This document shows, piece by piece, positions 8,613 to 16,253 of a stretch of 49,624 bases of DNA. Below the pieces are notes generated by a model. The model was not told where the DNA came from and made no database searches. It saw only the letters and a list, made by a program, of their open reading frames with translations. The translations under genes and the position numbers were made by a program. Each line of letters opens with the position of its first letter. The stretch's first letter is position 1. Source of the DNA: Patescibacteria group bacterium (GTDB lineage Bacteria; Patescibacteriota; Minisyncoccia; Phycocordibacterales; UBA918); NCBI GenBank assembly GCA_019752815.1, contig JAIELQ010000005.1:1-49624 (forward strand), in the 5' to 3' direction.

Positions 8613-10302
8613 GACAAAGTCGGGGCGGCATTTTGTGGCGCGGTGTCCATTCCATTCGGAAAAGTCACCATCATTCCATGTGTCACCAGAACGCGGCACC
8701 TATCACTGTTTTGGCTGTGGGGTGGGGGGAGATATTTTTTCGTTTATTCAAGCAATTGATGGAGTGGAATTCAAAGATGCACTCAAGACCCTCGCCGAAC
8801 GTGCGGGTGTTGAACTGGTGCCAGAAAACCCACAAAAGAAAACCGAACGCGATGAGTTGGTGGCCGTCATTGAAGCCGCTACAAGCTACTATGAGAATCA
8901 GCTACCTAACATGGTAGATGCGACAGCGTATTTAGAGCGTCGTGGTGTCACTAAAGAAACAATTAAAAAGTGGCGCATCGGGTATGCTCCGGGTCCGCCG
9001 CTTGCTGGCTGGCGCGAGCTCAAGACCCATTTGATTAACGAGAAGTTTTTACCGGGCACGATGTTAAAGGCCGGCCTAATTAAAAGTGCCGAAGGTGGCA
9101 AAGAACCATTTGATACATTTCGCGACCGTATTATGTTTCCACTGCGTGACCAGGCGGGGCGGGTAGTGGGTTTCTCGGGAAGGATATTGGCAAAAGATAC
9201 TGATGCGCCGAAATACGTGAATTCACCGGAAACTGAGCTCTACCACAAATCAGAATTACTGTACGGGTACGATATGGCGAAACACGGTATTCGTAATTTA
9301 GGTTTTTGGATTATTGTCGAAGGGCAGTTTGATGTGGTGATGAGTCACCAAGCAGGGTATACCAATACCGTCGCTGTTTCAGGGACCGCATTGACACTCC
9401 ATCATGTGCAGTTGCTGGAACGACTTTCAACCAAGGTCGTGCTCGCGCTTGATTCAGACAAAGCCGGAATTGCCGCCATGAAAAAATCTGCTGACCTCAT
9501 GCTACGGCGGGGGATTGATGTGAAAGTCGCTGCTATGCCTGATGGCGCCGATCCGGCTGATATGATTTTGGCTGACCCTAAATCATTTAAAACTGCTGTG
9601 GGACATGCGGTCCATATCATCGAATTTTTACTCGCGCATTTACGCAAAGAAAATGCCGATGACCGAGCGTATAAATTAAAAGCCACGGCCGAGGTGATGC
9701 CGTTTATCACCCTCATTCCTAATATGATTGACCGCGATCATTTTGAAGGCGTGACTGCAACAGCGCTTGGCACAACCAAAGACGCTGTACATGCTGAGGT
9801 GTTGCGGTTGCTTGAGGAACAAAAGCGCCAACCGGTGCAATACAAAGAAGTAACTGTAGAAAAAACACCTACCCCACAAAACGAAACTATGACCGCAATT
9901 TTACGCAAAGAGGGTACCCTCCATTATCTACTGGCTGCGCTGACTATTGTGCCTGAACCAGTGCGAGAAGTCTTGGAGCGAGAAATTGCGGTAATTGTGA
10001 GTCCCGAGGTATTAGAGAGTGAGCGCATAAATGGCAGCGCCCACATATCGAAACTGACCTTCCAAATCGAGCAATTTATCGAAAAAAGTAGTTACCGATT
10101 GCAAATTGAAGAGTTCACCCACAAGCTCAACCAATTGCACAAATTAACGGTAGAAGGGAAGTTGGCCCAAGAAAAAGCCCAATTGAAGGAGATTGAAAGT
10201 TCTGGACAAGGGGACACCATGCCGGTGTTGCTTCGAGTAAATGAGCTACGGCGACAACTCCAAGCTAATGAGTATCAAGTCTCAATATTTCCAAAGCTCT
10301 AA
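8536..10302 (+). CDS. dnaG: DNA primase
   Basis: 588 aa. DnaG makes the RNA primers for replication. The CHC2 zinc finger is C37-x2-H40-x17-C58-x2-C61. The RNA-polymerase core follows, with the Toprim glutamate E262 (VEGQFDVV) and the metal-binding DxD at D306 and D308 (ALDSDKAG). The last 150 residues correspond to the variable helicase-interaction domain. No Shine-Dalgarno; a TATACT -10 box sits 10 nt before ATG, so the message should be nearly leaderless. Its promoter and first codons are duplicated 668 bp upstream. Next to it lies the sigma-factor gene, echoing the common dnaG-rpoD neighbourhood, here interrupted by an accessory gene on the other strand. Confidence 0.97.
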   Translation: MASGDAVQQIKDRLNIIDVISPYAELTKSGRHFVARCPFHSEKSPSFHVSPERGTYHCFGCGVGGDIFSFIQAIDGVEFKDALKTLAERAGVELVPENPQKKTERDELVAVIEAATSYYENQLPNMVDATAYLERRGVTKETIKKWRIGYAPGPPLAGWRELKTHLINEKFLPGTMLKAGLIKSAEGGKEPFDTFRDRIMFPLRDQAGRVVGFSGRILAKDTDAPKYVNSPETELYHKSELLYGYDMAKHGIRNLGFWIIVEGQFDVVMSHQAGYTNTVAVSGTALTLHHVQLLERLSTKVVLALDSDKAGIAAMKKSADLMLRRGIDVKVAAMPDGADPADMILADPKSFKTAVGHAVHIIEFLLAHLRKENADDRAYKLKATAEVMPFITLIPNMIDRDHFEGVTATALGTTKDAVHAEVLRLLEEQKRQPVQYKEVTVEKTPTPQNETMTAILRKEGTLHYLLAALTIVPEPVREVLEREIAVIVSPEVLESERINGSAHISKLTFQIEQFIEKSSYRLQIEEFTHKLNQLHKLTVEGKLAQEKAQLKEIESSGQGDTMPVLLRVNELRRQLQANEYQVSIFPKL

Positions 10303-10324
10303 TTGTTTCTTTCTTAGTTAACTT

Positions 10325-10368
10325 TTTTAAAAAAGAAAATCCCGTAGCATGTTGCTGAGCGGGATTTT
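10325..10368 (-). terminator. Terminator of the 10400-10738 gene
   Basis: Minus strand: AAAATCCCG pairs with CGGGATTTT, followed by CTTTTTT. Related to 7124-7161: both contain CATGTTRCTGAGCGGG on the plus strand, with paired substitutions at the stem end. Confidence 0.8.
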
Positions 10369-10399
10369 AACAGGAAAACGGAGCGTCACTCGACGTCAC

Positions 10400-10738
10400 T
10401 TATTTCACAAAATTTTCTTCGATAAATTGGGTCATGCTGGAAAGAGCTGCGCTGTCTTTGTGAGGATGTTTTTGCTCAAGAACAACGTAATCAAAGGAAA
10501 TGACTATACTGAAATACTCACGTACTTCTCCTATGACTTCTTCGATCAACAGTACCATATAGGGGAGTGGCCTCTTTTTGGCGCCTTTCTTGTTGACATA
10601 AATGTGATGAAGTTGATTCAGACGCACGCCCTCACCAGCAAGTACCTCTTTGAGGCGAAGAGTCTCTTCACCCTTAGGTCCAAGTGCCTTCGCGCGACGT
10701 AAGGCATAATGGATGCTTTTAGTGGTCATCATTGGCAT
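10400..10738 (-). CDS. Hypothetical protein in an accessory cassette
   Basis: 112 aa, not recognised. The N-terminal half is basic and helical (YALRRAKALGPKGEETLRLK); the middle resembles a beta-rich segment (LHHIYVNKKGAKKRPLPYMV). No signal peptide or membrane segment. GGAG lies 9 nt before ATG 10738; a second in-frame ATG is at codon 4. It has its own TTGACT promoter and its own hairpin terminator, and is transcribed against dnaG and the sigma gene. It is one of the nine self-contained units discussed in findings. Confidence 0.7.
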   Translation of the reverse strand: MPMMTTKSIHYALRRAKALGPKGEETLRLKEVLAGEGVRLNQLHHIYVNKKGAKKRPLPYMVLLIEEVIGEVREYFSIVISFDYVVLEQKHPHKDSAALSSMTQFIEENFVK

Positions 10739-10786
10739 GGTGCTTTTCTCCAGCTCTAGTCGTTTACTGAGGCGTTTCTGTTAATG

Positions 10787-10815
10787 TTTATATAATAATG
10801 TAATACATTAGTCAA
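10787..10815 (-). promoter_or_regulatory. Sigma70 promoter of the 10400-10738 gene
   Basis: Minus strand: TTGACT (10810-10815), 17-nt spacer, TATAAA (10787-10792). The leader to the ATG is about 40 nt. Confidence 0.75.
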
Positions 10816-10874
10816 TGAGTAGTATTTTTAGGGAAAACTACCCCGTAAACACTGGACATTTTCAAGTTTTTCTG

Positions 10875-10891
10875 TATAGTATCAGGTACCT
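10875..10891 (+). promoter_or_regulatory. -10 box of the sigma gene, near-leaderless start
   Basis: TATAGT at 10875-10880 ends 11 nt before the ATG. There is no Shine-Dalgarno in the gap (ATCAGGTACCT). Confidence 0.65.
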
Positions 10892-12316
10892 ATGGCAGTC
10901 AAGAAAAAAGCCAATTCAAGCAGTAAAAAAGCGGTCAAAACCGTTAAAAAAGTCACAAAAAAACCGGTAGCAAAAAAGACTCCAAAGAAAGTCGTTGCAC
11001 CAAAAAAGATGGTAGTTAAAAAACCAGCGGCCAAGAAGGTAGTTAAAAAAGTTACTAAAAAAGCGACTCCTCACAAGGCAGTGGCTAAAAAAGTCGTATC
11101 AAAAAAACCAGCCAAGCAACCTGTAAAAAAAGTAGCGGTTAAGCAACCAGTTAAAAAAGTTGTCACCAAAACCAAATCAGCACCGGTAGTCAAAGAGGCT
11201 CCAAAAAAAGTTGTTCCAGAAGTTAAACTTAAATTAACCAAAAGTGAAAAGGTGTTGGAGCTTAAAGCAGCTGAACTCATGAAGCTTGGTCGTGAACGTG
11301 GGTATGTTACCTATGACGAACTTTTACGCTCATTTCCTGAAATTGAAAAAGACGTGATGTTCCTCGATGACCTGTACGAACGCTTTAGTGTGGCCGGTAT
11401 CGATGTGTTGAAGTCAGGTGGTATGTTGGGTGATGATCCGGCTGAAGAATTATTGGCTCAGAAAAATGCCTTCAAGCGTAACGACAGTAGTTACGACTCG
11501 ATTCAAATGTACCTCCGTGAAATCGGACAGTACCCACTCTTAAATGCACATGAAGAACGAGTGCTCGCCAAACGTATCGTTGATGGTGATGATGAAGCCC
11601 GCAACCTCCTTGCTCGGGCTAACCTCCGTCTCGTAGTTTCCATTGCGAAAAAATATGTTGGTCGTTCCCCTGACCTGACACTCCTCGACCTCATTCAAGA
11701 AGGGAACCTTGGACTCTTCAAAGCCGTTGATAAATTCGATTTTACCAAAGGCTTTAAATTTTCAACCTACGCTACCTGGTGGATTCGCCAAGCGATTACT
11801 CGGGCGCTCGCTGACCAGTCACGAACGATTCGTATTCCAGTGCACATGGTTGAAACGATGGCTAAATATAAACAGGTGTCACGCCGATTATCACAAGACC
11901 TTGGTCGTGATCCAATGCCAGAGGAAATTGCGACCGAAATGGGTGTTGAGGTAGAGAAAATTTACCAAATCGAAAAAATTAGTCAGGACACCATTTCGCT
12001 CGAACTACCAATTGGTGACGAAGACGATAACTCACGCTTATCTGACTTTATCGCTGACGATAAAATTACCGCACCCGACCAGGAAGTATCACACAGTATC
12101 TTAACTGATCAGATTACCGAGATTCTCGATACACTGTCTGAAAAAGAACGGAAAATTCTTGAGATGCGTCACGGGCTACTTGATGGTACGTATCATACGC
12201 TCGAAGAAGTAGGGAAGGAATTTGGCGTAACACGAGAACGTATTCGACAGATTGAGGCGAAGGCTCTCGAGAAGATACGTCAACACGAAAAAGCGAGACG
12301 TCTCAAGTCATACTAA
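10892..12316 (+). CDS. rpoD: Primary RNA polymerase sigma factor with histone-H1-like N-terminal tail
   Basis: 474 aa. Residues 1 to about 115 are a Lys/Ala/Pro/Val tail built of repeats such as KKPVAKK and KKVVAPKK. Region 1.1 follows (about 120-175, [16 protein letters not shown]), then region 1.2 from about 204 ([15 protein letters not shown]). Region 2 includes [16 protein letters not shown] and [20 protein letters not shown], which melts the -10 element. Regions 3 and 4 follow, with the -35-reading helix in [19 protein letters not shown]. This is a group 1 (housekeeping) sigma factor. The basic tail is not part of the usual family layout and resembles nucleoid-binding H1-type tails. A similar tail occurs on the protein at 32747-33160. 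The start has a close TATAGT box and no Shine-Dalgarno. Confidence 0.95.
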   Translation: MAVKKKANSSSKKAVKTVKKVTKKPVAKKTPKKVVAPKKMVVKKPAAKKVVKKVTKKATPHKAVAKKVVSKKPAKQPVKKVAVKQPVKKVVTKTKSAPVVKEAPKKVVPEVKLKLTKSEKVLELKAAELMKLGRERGYVTYDELLRSFPEIEKDVMFLDDLYERFSVAGIDVLKSGGMLGDDPAEELLAQKNAFKRNDSSYDSIQMYLREIGQYPLLNAHEERVLAKRIVDGDDEARNLLARANLRLVVSIAKKYVGRSPDLTLLDLIQEGNLGLFKAVDKFDFTKGFKFSTYATWWIRQAITRALADQSRTIRIPVHMVETMAKYKQVSRRLSQDLGRDPMPEEIATEMGVEVEKIYQIEKISQDTISLELPIGDEDDNSRLSDFIADDKITAPDQEVSHSILTDQITEILDTLSEKERKILEMRHGLLDGTYHTLEEVGKEFGVTRERIRQIEAKALEKIRQHEKARRLKSY

Positions 12317-12440
12317 GAGGAGCTTCCAAAACCCACGCATCTGCGGCGTTGTCACTTTCACTCAAGTCCTCACCGTACAAAAAGTACGGCTCGAACTTTC
12401 GCTCGGTGACACCTTGCATCTACCCACGTTTTGAAACCTC
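12317..12440. repeat. Long imperfect palindrome E2, directly after rpoD stop
   Basis: Outer arms GAGG..TTCCAAAAC and GTTTTGAAACCTC pair; GCATCTGCGGCGTTGTC marks the left boundary and TTGCATCTACC the right. The tip is CCGTAC-AAAAA-GTACGG at 12373-12389. It starts one base after the stop codon. Confidence 0.85.
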
Positions 12441-12467
12441 ATCGGAGACGGTGTAGTTCAGAAAAAC

Positions 12468-12493
12468 AAAAACCGCCTCACGGGGCGGTTTTT
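12468..12493. terminator. Rho-independent terminator after rpoD, bidirectional
   Basis: AAAAACCGCC pairs with GGCGGTTTTT around TCACGG. Tracts on both sides allow termination from either strand. Confidence 0.85.
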
Positions 12494-12502
12494 GATTAAT
12501 TG

Positions 12503-12536
12503 TAAAAAAGAAAACCCCGGCGAACCGCTAGGGTTT
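12503..12536 (-). terminator. Terminator of the 12561-12755 gene
   Basis: Minus strand: AACCC-ta-GCG-gtt-CGC-cg-GGGTT followed by TTCTTTTTT. Its tail shares the TAAAAAAGAAAA (plus strand) layout with the terminators at 7124 and 10325. Confidence 0.7.
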
Positions 12537-12560
12537 CCGGAGTTGCTGAACCTGAAAAGA

Positions 12561-12755
12561 TCAGGTGAGCGTGGGGTAGTGCTTGTCGAGATCGGCGTCG
12601 ATTTCGGCGAGCAGAGCCTGTTCGGTTTCGGGACTGATGGGCGGCAGATTTGCCACGTCAGTCTCAAGAGTTTCTTCGTTCGCTTCGAACCGGTCGAACA
12701 AGTCACCCATCACGGTTGCGATTGCGTCAGAGGTTTCGGAATCAATCGTCTTCAT
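12561..12755 (-). CDS. Small acidic hypothetical protein in an accessory cassette
   Basis: 64 aa, strongly acidic (for example LFDRFEANEETLETD and LLAEIDADLDKHY), probably helical, no cysteine, no membrane segment. Not recognised. The sequence GGAGCAAGAAAATG at the start is identical to that of the gene ending at 21289, which fixes ATG 12755. Own promoter and own terminator. It could be an antitoxin-like or anti-sigma-like acidic partner, but nothing shows that. Confidence 0.7.
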   Translation of the reverse strand: MKTIDSETSDAIATVMGDLFDRFEANEETLETDVANLPPISPETEQALLAEIDADLDKHYPTLT

Positions 12756-12788
12756 TTTCTTGCTCCAAGTTGGTTATGCACTTTTACT

Positions 12789-12817
12789 ATAGTAGCACAA
12801 ATAATTATAAAAGTCAA
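12789..12817 (-). promoter_or_regulatory. Sigma70 promoter of the 12561-12755 gene
   Basis: Minus strand: TTGACT (12812-12817), 17-nt spacer, TACTAT (12789-12794) inside the 10-mer TACTATAGTA, which recurs in the promoter at 36628-36656. Confidence 0.75.
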
Positions 12818-12913
12818 TACAGTGTTATTGTAGATAAATTAATAGGTTAGAGCTATTCACTAAAAGAGTAATAAAGTGGTCGGTATTAGCTTGGGGTTTG
12901 TTACAATATCAAC

Positions 12914-13690
12914 ATGACGAACAAGTGGTTCTTTTTGTTGTTTATTTCTATCTATACGTTATGTACGGCACTGATTTTGGTGTGGGCCGATGCTTCGTTT
13001 TTGATCGTAACCGCACTGCTGTTTGGAGCACCGATTTTTGTGCTTTGGAATCGACTGCAGCTGAAATCCCATCTTGTGCCCTTGGTGGCCACCTTTACCT
13101 TGCTTACGACCGCCATTATTCAAATTTACGCTTATAAGAGTGGTTTGTGGTACGAACTGTCACCATTATCGTTTGCTGTGTTTGGCGGGGCACCCCTTGA
13201 AACCTACATCTTTTCGGTGCTTCATATTTTGTATTTGATACTCTTGTATGAGTACTTTTTTGACGACGGTACGAGCACAAAACGAACTAGTATTTCTCCG
13301 CGCGGACTAGGAATACTGGGTGTTATGTACGCATTGATTCTCGGTATTATTTACACTGACTCGACGATATTGGTGTCGTACCCGTTTGCGTTTTTGTTGG
13401 CGTTCATGAGTTCATTGTTTGCGGTGATGATACTAGTGCGCAAAAGTATGCCGCCACTAGCGTTGTTTAAAAAAGCGGGGTTGTTTGCTGTTGTCACGCT
13501 GCCACTGTCATTAATTTACGAATGGATACTCCTCGAAAACGGCATTCGCTTGTTTGCGAACGTAAACGAATATATTGGATATTTTGAATGGGACTATCAG
13601 GTGATCCCGGTTGAGCAGTTCCTCTTACTACTGATTGTACCGTTTGGGTTGGTGATGTTGTATGAAATGTATATTGACGACAGTCATTAG
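12914..13690 (+). CDS. Lycopene-cyclase-domain-like integral membrane protein
   Basis: 258 aa with about seven hydrophobic segments. Two related blocks, GGAPLETYIFSVLHILYLIL followed by LYE, and PVEQFLLLLIVPFGLVMLYE, match the repeated PLExxxFF...LYE signature of heterodimeric/CarR-type lycopene cyclases of carotenoid synthesis. No other carotenoid gene is in the window, so the substrate is open; it may be a different polyprenoid-related membrane enzyme. The mRNA looks leaderless: TACAAT (12902-12907) is only 6 nt before ATG. The gene is followed directly by the composite palindrome at 13694. Confidence 0.65.
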   Translation: MTNKWFFLLFISIYTLCTALILVWADASFLIVTALLFGAPIFVLWNRLQLKSHLVPLVATFTLLTTAIIQIYAYKSGLWYELSPLSFAVFGGAPLETYIFSVLHILYLILLYEYFFDDGTSTKRTSISPRGLGILGVMYALILGIIYTDSTILVSYPFAFLLAFMSSLFAVMILVRKSMPPLALFKKAGLFAVVTLPLSLIYEWILLENGIRLFANVNEYIGYFEWDYQVIPVEQFLLLLIVPFGLVMLYEMYIDDSH

Positions 13691-13693
13691 AAC

Positions 13694-13955
13694 TCCCAAA
13701 ACTGGTGAATGAAGAAACGAGTGAGAAATGCCAGGGCATTTCGCAAGAGGTTGCCAGCTATTTTGTAAAAATAGCGACAACCCGTACAGCTTCTGTAAGA
13801 AGTAGCGATTATTCTGAATTTATGTTGCTGGAAAATAAGGAGCTTGCGACTATATTTTCTGTATGCAGAGCCGAGATTTTTCCTCCTAAGGAAAATCGCT
13901 GGACCGCATTTCGTTGCTTTCTCACCCCTAGCACTGCACTCAGTTTTGGAAATTC
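13694..13955. repeat. Composite palindromic repeat E8 with modules A and B
   Basis: Outer arms CCCAAAACTG and CAGTTTTGG enclose about 260 bp. Inside are module A (13739-13802), also found inverted at 21101-21165, and module B (13805-13908), which shares a 20-nt and a 27-nt identical block with 29516-29572. The right part CCCTAGCACTGCACTC recalls the GCGCCTAGCATCTGA boundary of the E1-type repeats. It starts within a few bases of the preceding stop codon. A 95-codon open frame crosses it but has no start signals. Confidence 0.85.
13739..13802 (+). repeat. Module A, copy 1
   Basis: 64 nt, 60 identical to the inverted copy at 21101-21165. It folds as GGTTG..AGCTATTTT/AAAAATAGCG.CAACC followed by the small hairpin TACAG-CTT-CTGTA. 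Two of the four differences (A/C and T/G) are a compensatory base pair in the first stem. Confidence 0.9.
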
Positions 13956-13982
13956 TAAAAAATTAAGAGGTCCGAGTACTGG

Positions 13983-16079
13983 TTATTTGTGACTACTGGC
14001 AGCGAGTTCGCCCTTGAGGATGATGGATAGTTTCGGGGTAATCAATTCGTTTTCAGTAACGTGTTCAAGTACGTGTTCGGCTACCTTGTGTACTGTTTGT
14101 TGGGCTAATTTTTGGGAAAGGGCATCAATAATCTGAACATTGTTATTGTAGATGGCCTGCATTTTTTGCTGGGATTGATTACGGAATTCTTCGTATAGTG
14201 ATTTGGTGTGATTAATTGCTTCGCTGGTAAATATACTGGCGTGATTGTTGCCTGAAAACGACTCTAATTCTTTGAGGACCTTGCGGGCAATAATCGTTTG
14301 CGCGCGGTAATACATGTAGTTATTTTGAATGTTTGTGAACACTGTCTCTTGACCGAGATATTTTTTAAAGAATGTAGCCATTCGCTCGAATACGTCTTTA
14401 CTGTCTGTATGAATCGACATATTTGAGTTTAGCTCACCGGCTGAGATAGACTCGTGTTGAAGTTGTAATTTACCGGTGAGTCGCTTGAATACCGCTTCGT
14501 TAACTTCGTCGTGATGATACAGTTCTTTGAGGTGACGTTTTTCAATACCAATGGCAAATAATCGTAATACTTGCACTGCAATCGCGTCTTTGGCACTCTT
14601 AGACAAGCTGTCTACCATGGCACATGATTCAGTAAATAATTTGGTATGCTCTAATTGCAGTGTGTGGGCCAGGTCTGCCTGAATGTAGCCGCGTTCTTTA
14701 TAGATTTCAAGCTTGTCCGACACTTCTTTGTGCATGAGTGCACGGGCCTCTTGGTACTCAATTTGTTCAATATCAGTCAGTCCATCAAGTTTAAGCTTGC
14801 GCATAAACCACTGCATAGTTGGAGCTTTGATAAAGAGTGTGGCTGCAATACATCCAATCGTGAGCGATAACAAGAAATCACGCACACTCATATCGAGCGC
14901 CCAATTCGTGAGAGTGAAATCAGCCGGGATGAGGAGTACCATTGTTACCGCGAGTGCGCCACGTAGTGATCCCCATGACAGAAGGTGTTGCCAGGAAAGG
15001 GGGACTCGTTCCTTGGCAGGGACGGTACGGTTAAAGATACCTACGAGCGGGTAAATAGAGATTGCCCGAGCCAAAGCCACTATAATGATAGTACAAAGTA
15101 CTACAAAAAACATTTGTGAGTTAAGTGTTGGGCCAGAAACAAACAGTACACCAATCAAAATAAAAATCAGTGAATTAGCAAAAAATGCTAATTGACCCCA
15201 GAGTTTTTCGACGAACTCTTCCGCGCGCGGATGAATTTTTGGTCGTCCGTAGTTGCCCAAGAGGAGGGCTGCAACTGTCGTCGCAATAATCGGTGAGAGC
15301 GGGAGGTGAGTGCCGGCGATTGCGAGGTGGTGTGACAAGATTTCTGCTAGAATAAAGGTAATGTGCGCGAGTACAACAGTCAGCGTAATGCTGGCAGTTT
15401 CATTTTCCCGGGTTAAACCAATGAGGTAGGAAAATACAACTCCACATAAAATTCCAAATAACACTCCGCCAATCATCATGGAACTAAAACTAATCACTCC
15501 GGCAATAACGGTGTCGTAGCCGTGGAAACCAAACTGGGCAATTTCGAGCAATACGAGGAAGAGCGCTACTGCAGTGGCATCATTAAACAGACTTTCACCC
15601 TCAAAAATAAGTGACAAACGGTTGGGTGCACCAAACTCTTTAAAAAGTGCAAGCACGGCTACTGGGTCGGTAGCTGAAATTAAAGCACCGAAAATTAACG
15701 GAATGATAAACGGCACTGACATTCCAAAAAATTGCAATAGGTAGAACAATGGTATCGCTATACAAATGGTAGAAATGAGCAATCCTACAATTGAGAGGAT
15801 TAAGACAATTGGCGTTTCCTCAACGAGTCGTCGTACATTAATATTGTAGGCTGATTCAAAAATCAGTGTTGGCAGCAAGAGAAAGAACAAAAGTTCTGGT
15901 GTGAGCTTGAATTCAGCAAAAAAGTGGAAACTCGGGATAGTAGCCAGCAAACCTAATCCCATCCCAATTATTACCAAAAAAACCGTATGCGGTAGCTTAA
16001 ACCGTTTTGCCCAGAAAATGGCGAGACTGGAGATTCCCAACATTGAAAAGATTGCGAGCGTGGCATTGGCGGTAAGCAT
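13983..16079 (-). CDS. CPA1-family Na+/H+ antiporter with long C-terminal domain
   Basis: 698 aa from the ATG at 16079; the frame extends 20 codons further but that extension overlaps likely promoter sequence. About 12 membrane helices cover residues 1-410. The antiporter signatures ATDPVAVLALF and FEGESLFNDATAVALF contain the acidic ion-binding and transport residues of NhaP/NHE-type carriers. The remaining 280 residues are cytoplasmic and helical and probably regulatory. The carrier would exchange Na+ or K+ for H+ across the cytoplasmic membrane. It stands alone, convergent with the lycopene-cyclase-like gene, with the composite repeat between them. Confidence 0.88.
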   Translation of the reverse strand: MLTANATLAIFSMLGISSLAIFWAKRFKLPHTVFLVIIGMGLGLLATIPSFHFFAEFKLTPELLFFLLLPTLIFESAYNINVRRLVEETPIVLILSIVGLLISTICIAIPLFYLLQFFGMSVPFIIPLIFGALISATDPVAVLALFKEFGAPNRLSLIFEGESLFNDATAVALFLVLLEIAQFGFHGYDTVIAGVISFSSMMIGGVLFGILCGVVFSYLIGLTRENETASITLTVVLAHITFILAEILSHHLAIAGTHLPLSPIIATTVAALLLGNYGRPKIHPRAEEFVEKLWGQLAFFANSLIFILIGVLFVSGPTLNSQMFFVVLCTIIIVALARAISIYPLVGIFNRTVPAKERVPLSWQHLLSWGSLRGALAVTMVLLIPADFTLTNWALDMSVRDFLLSLTIGCIAATLFIKAPTMQWFMRKLKLDGLTDIEQIEYQEARALMHKEVSDKLEIYKERGYIQADLAHTLQLEHTKLFTESCAMVDSLSKSAKDAIAVQVLRLFAIGIEKRHLKELYHHDEVNEAVFKRLTGKLQLQHESISAGELNSNMSIHTDSKDVFERMATFFKKYLGQETVFTNIQNNYMYYRAQTIIARKVLKELESFSGNNHASIFTSEAINHTKSLYEEFRNQSQQKMQAIYNNNVQIIDALSQKLAQQTVHKVAEHVLEHVTENELITPKLSIILKGELAASSHK

Positions 16080-16240
16080 AAATAGATTACGAATTACATA
16101 ATAGGGTGCTACTATACTCCTGTTATATTTGCCTGGCAACCTCAGTCTATAAAAGTACAGATTCTAACCTAGATTTTGCCTGAGTCAGTAATTTGGAATC
16201 CTTTGGCTGCTGAGGGTGTTACGAGATAGGGCCTTAGTGG

Positions 16241-16253
16241 TATACTTCTCGAT
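16241..16253 (+). promoter_or_regulatory. -10 box of the UvrD-nuclease gene, leaderless start
   Basis: TATACT at 16241-16246 ends 7 nt before ATG 16254, so transcription should begin at or next to the start codon. No Shine-Dalgarno fits in the gap. The rest of 16140-16240 holds nothing I recognise. Confidence 0.65.

Noticed and set aside
10349-10702. 117-codon plus-strand frame opposite the accessory gene at 10400-10738
   Set aside because: The minus-strand gene has promoter, Shine-Dalgarno and terminator; the plus frame starts inside that terminator.
13705-13992. 95-codon plus-strand frame after the lycopene-cyclase-like gene
   Set aside because: It lies inside composite palindrome E8, lacks promoter and Shine-Dalgarno, and its translation has no protein-like pattern.
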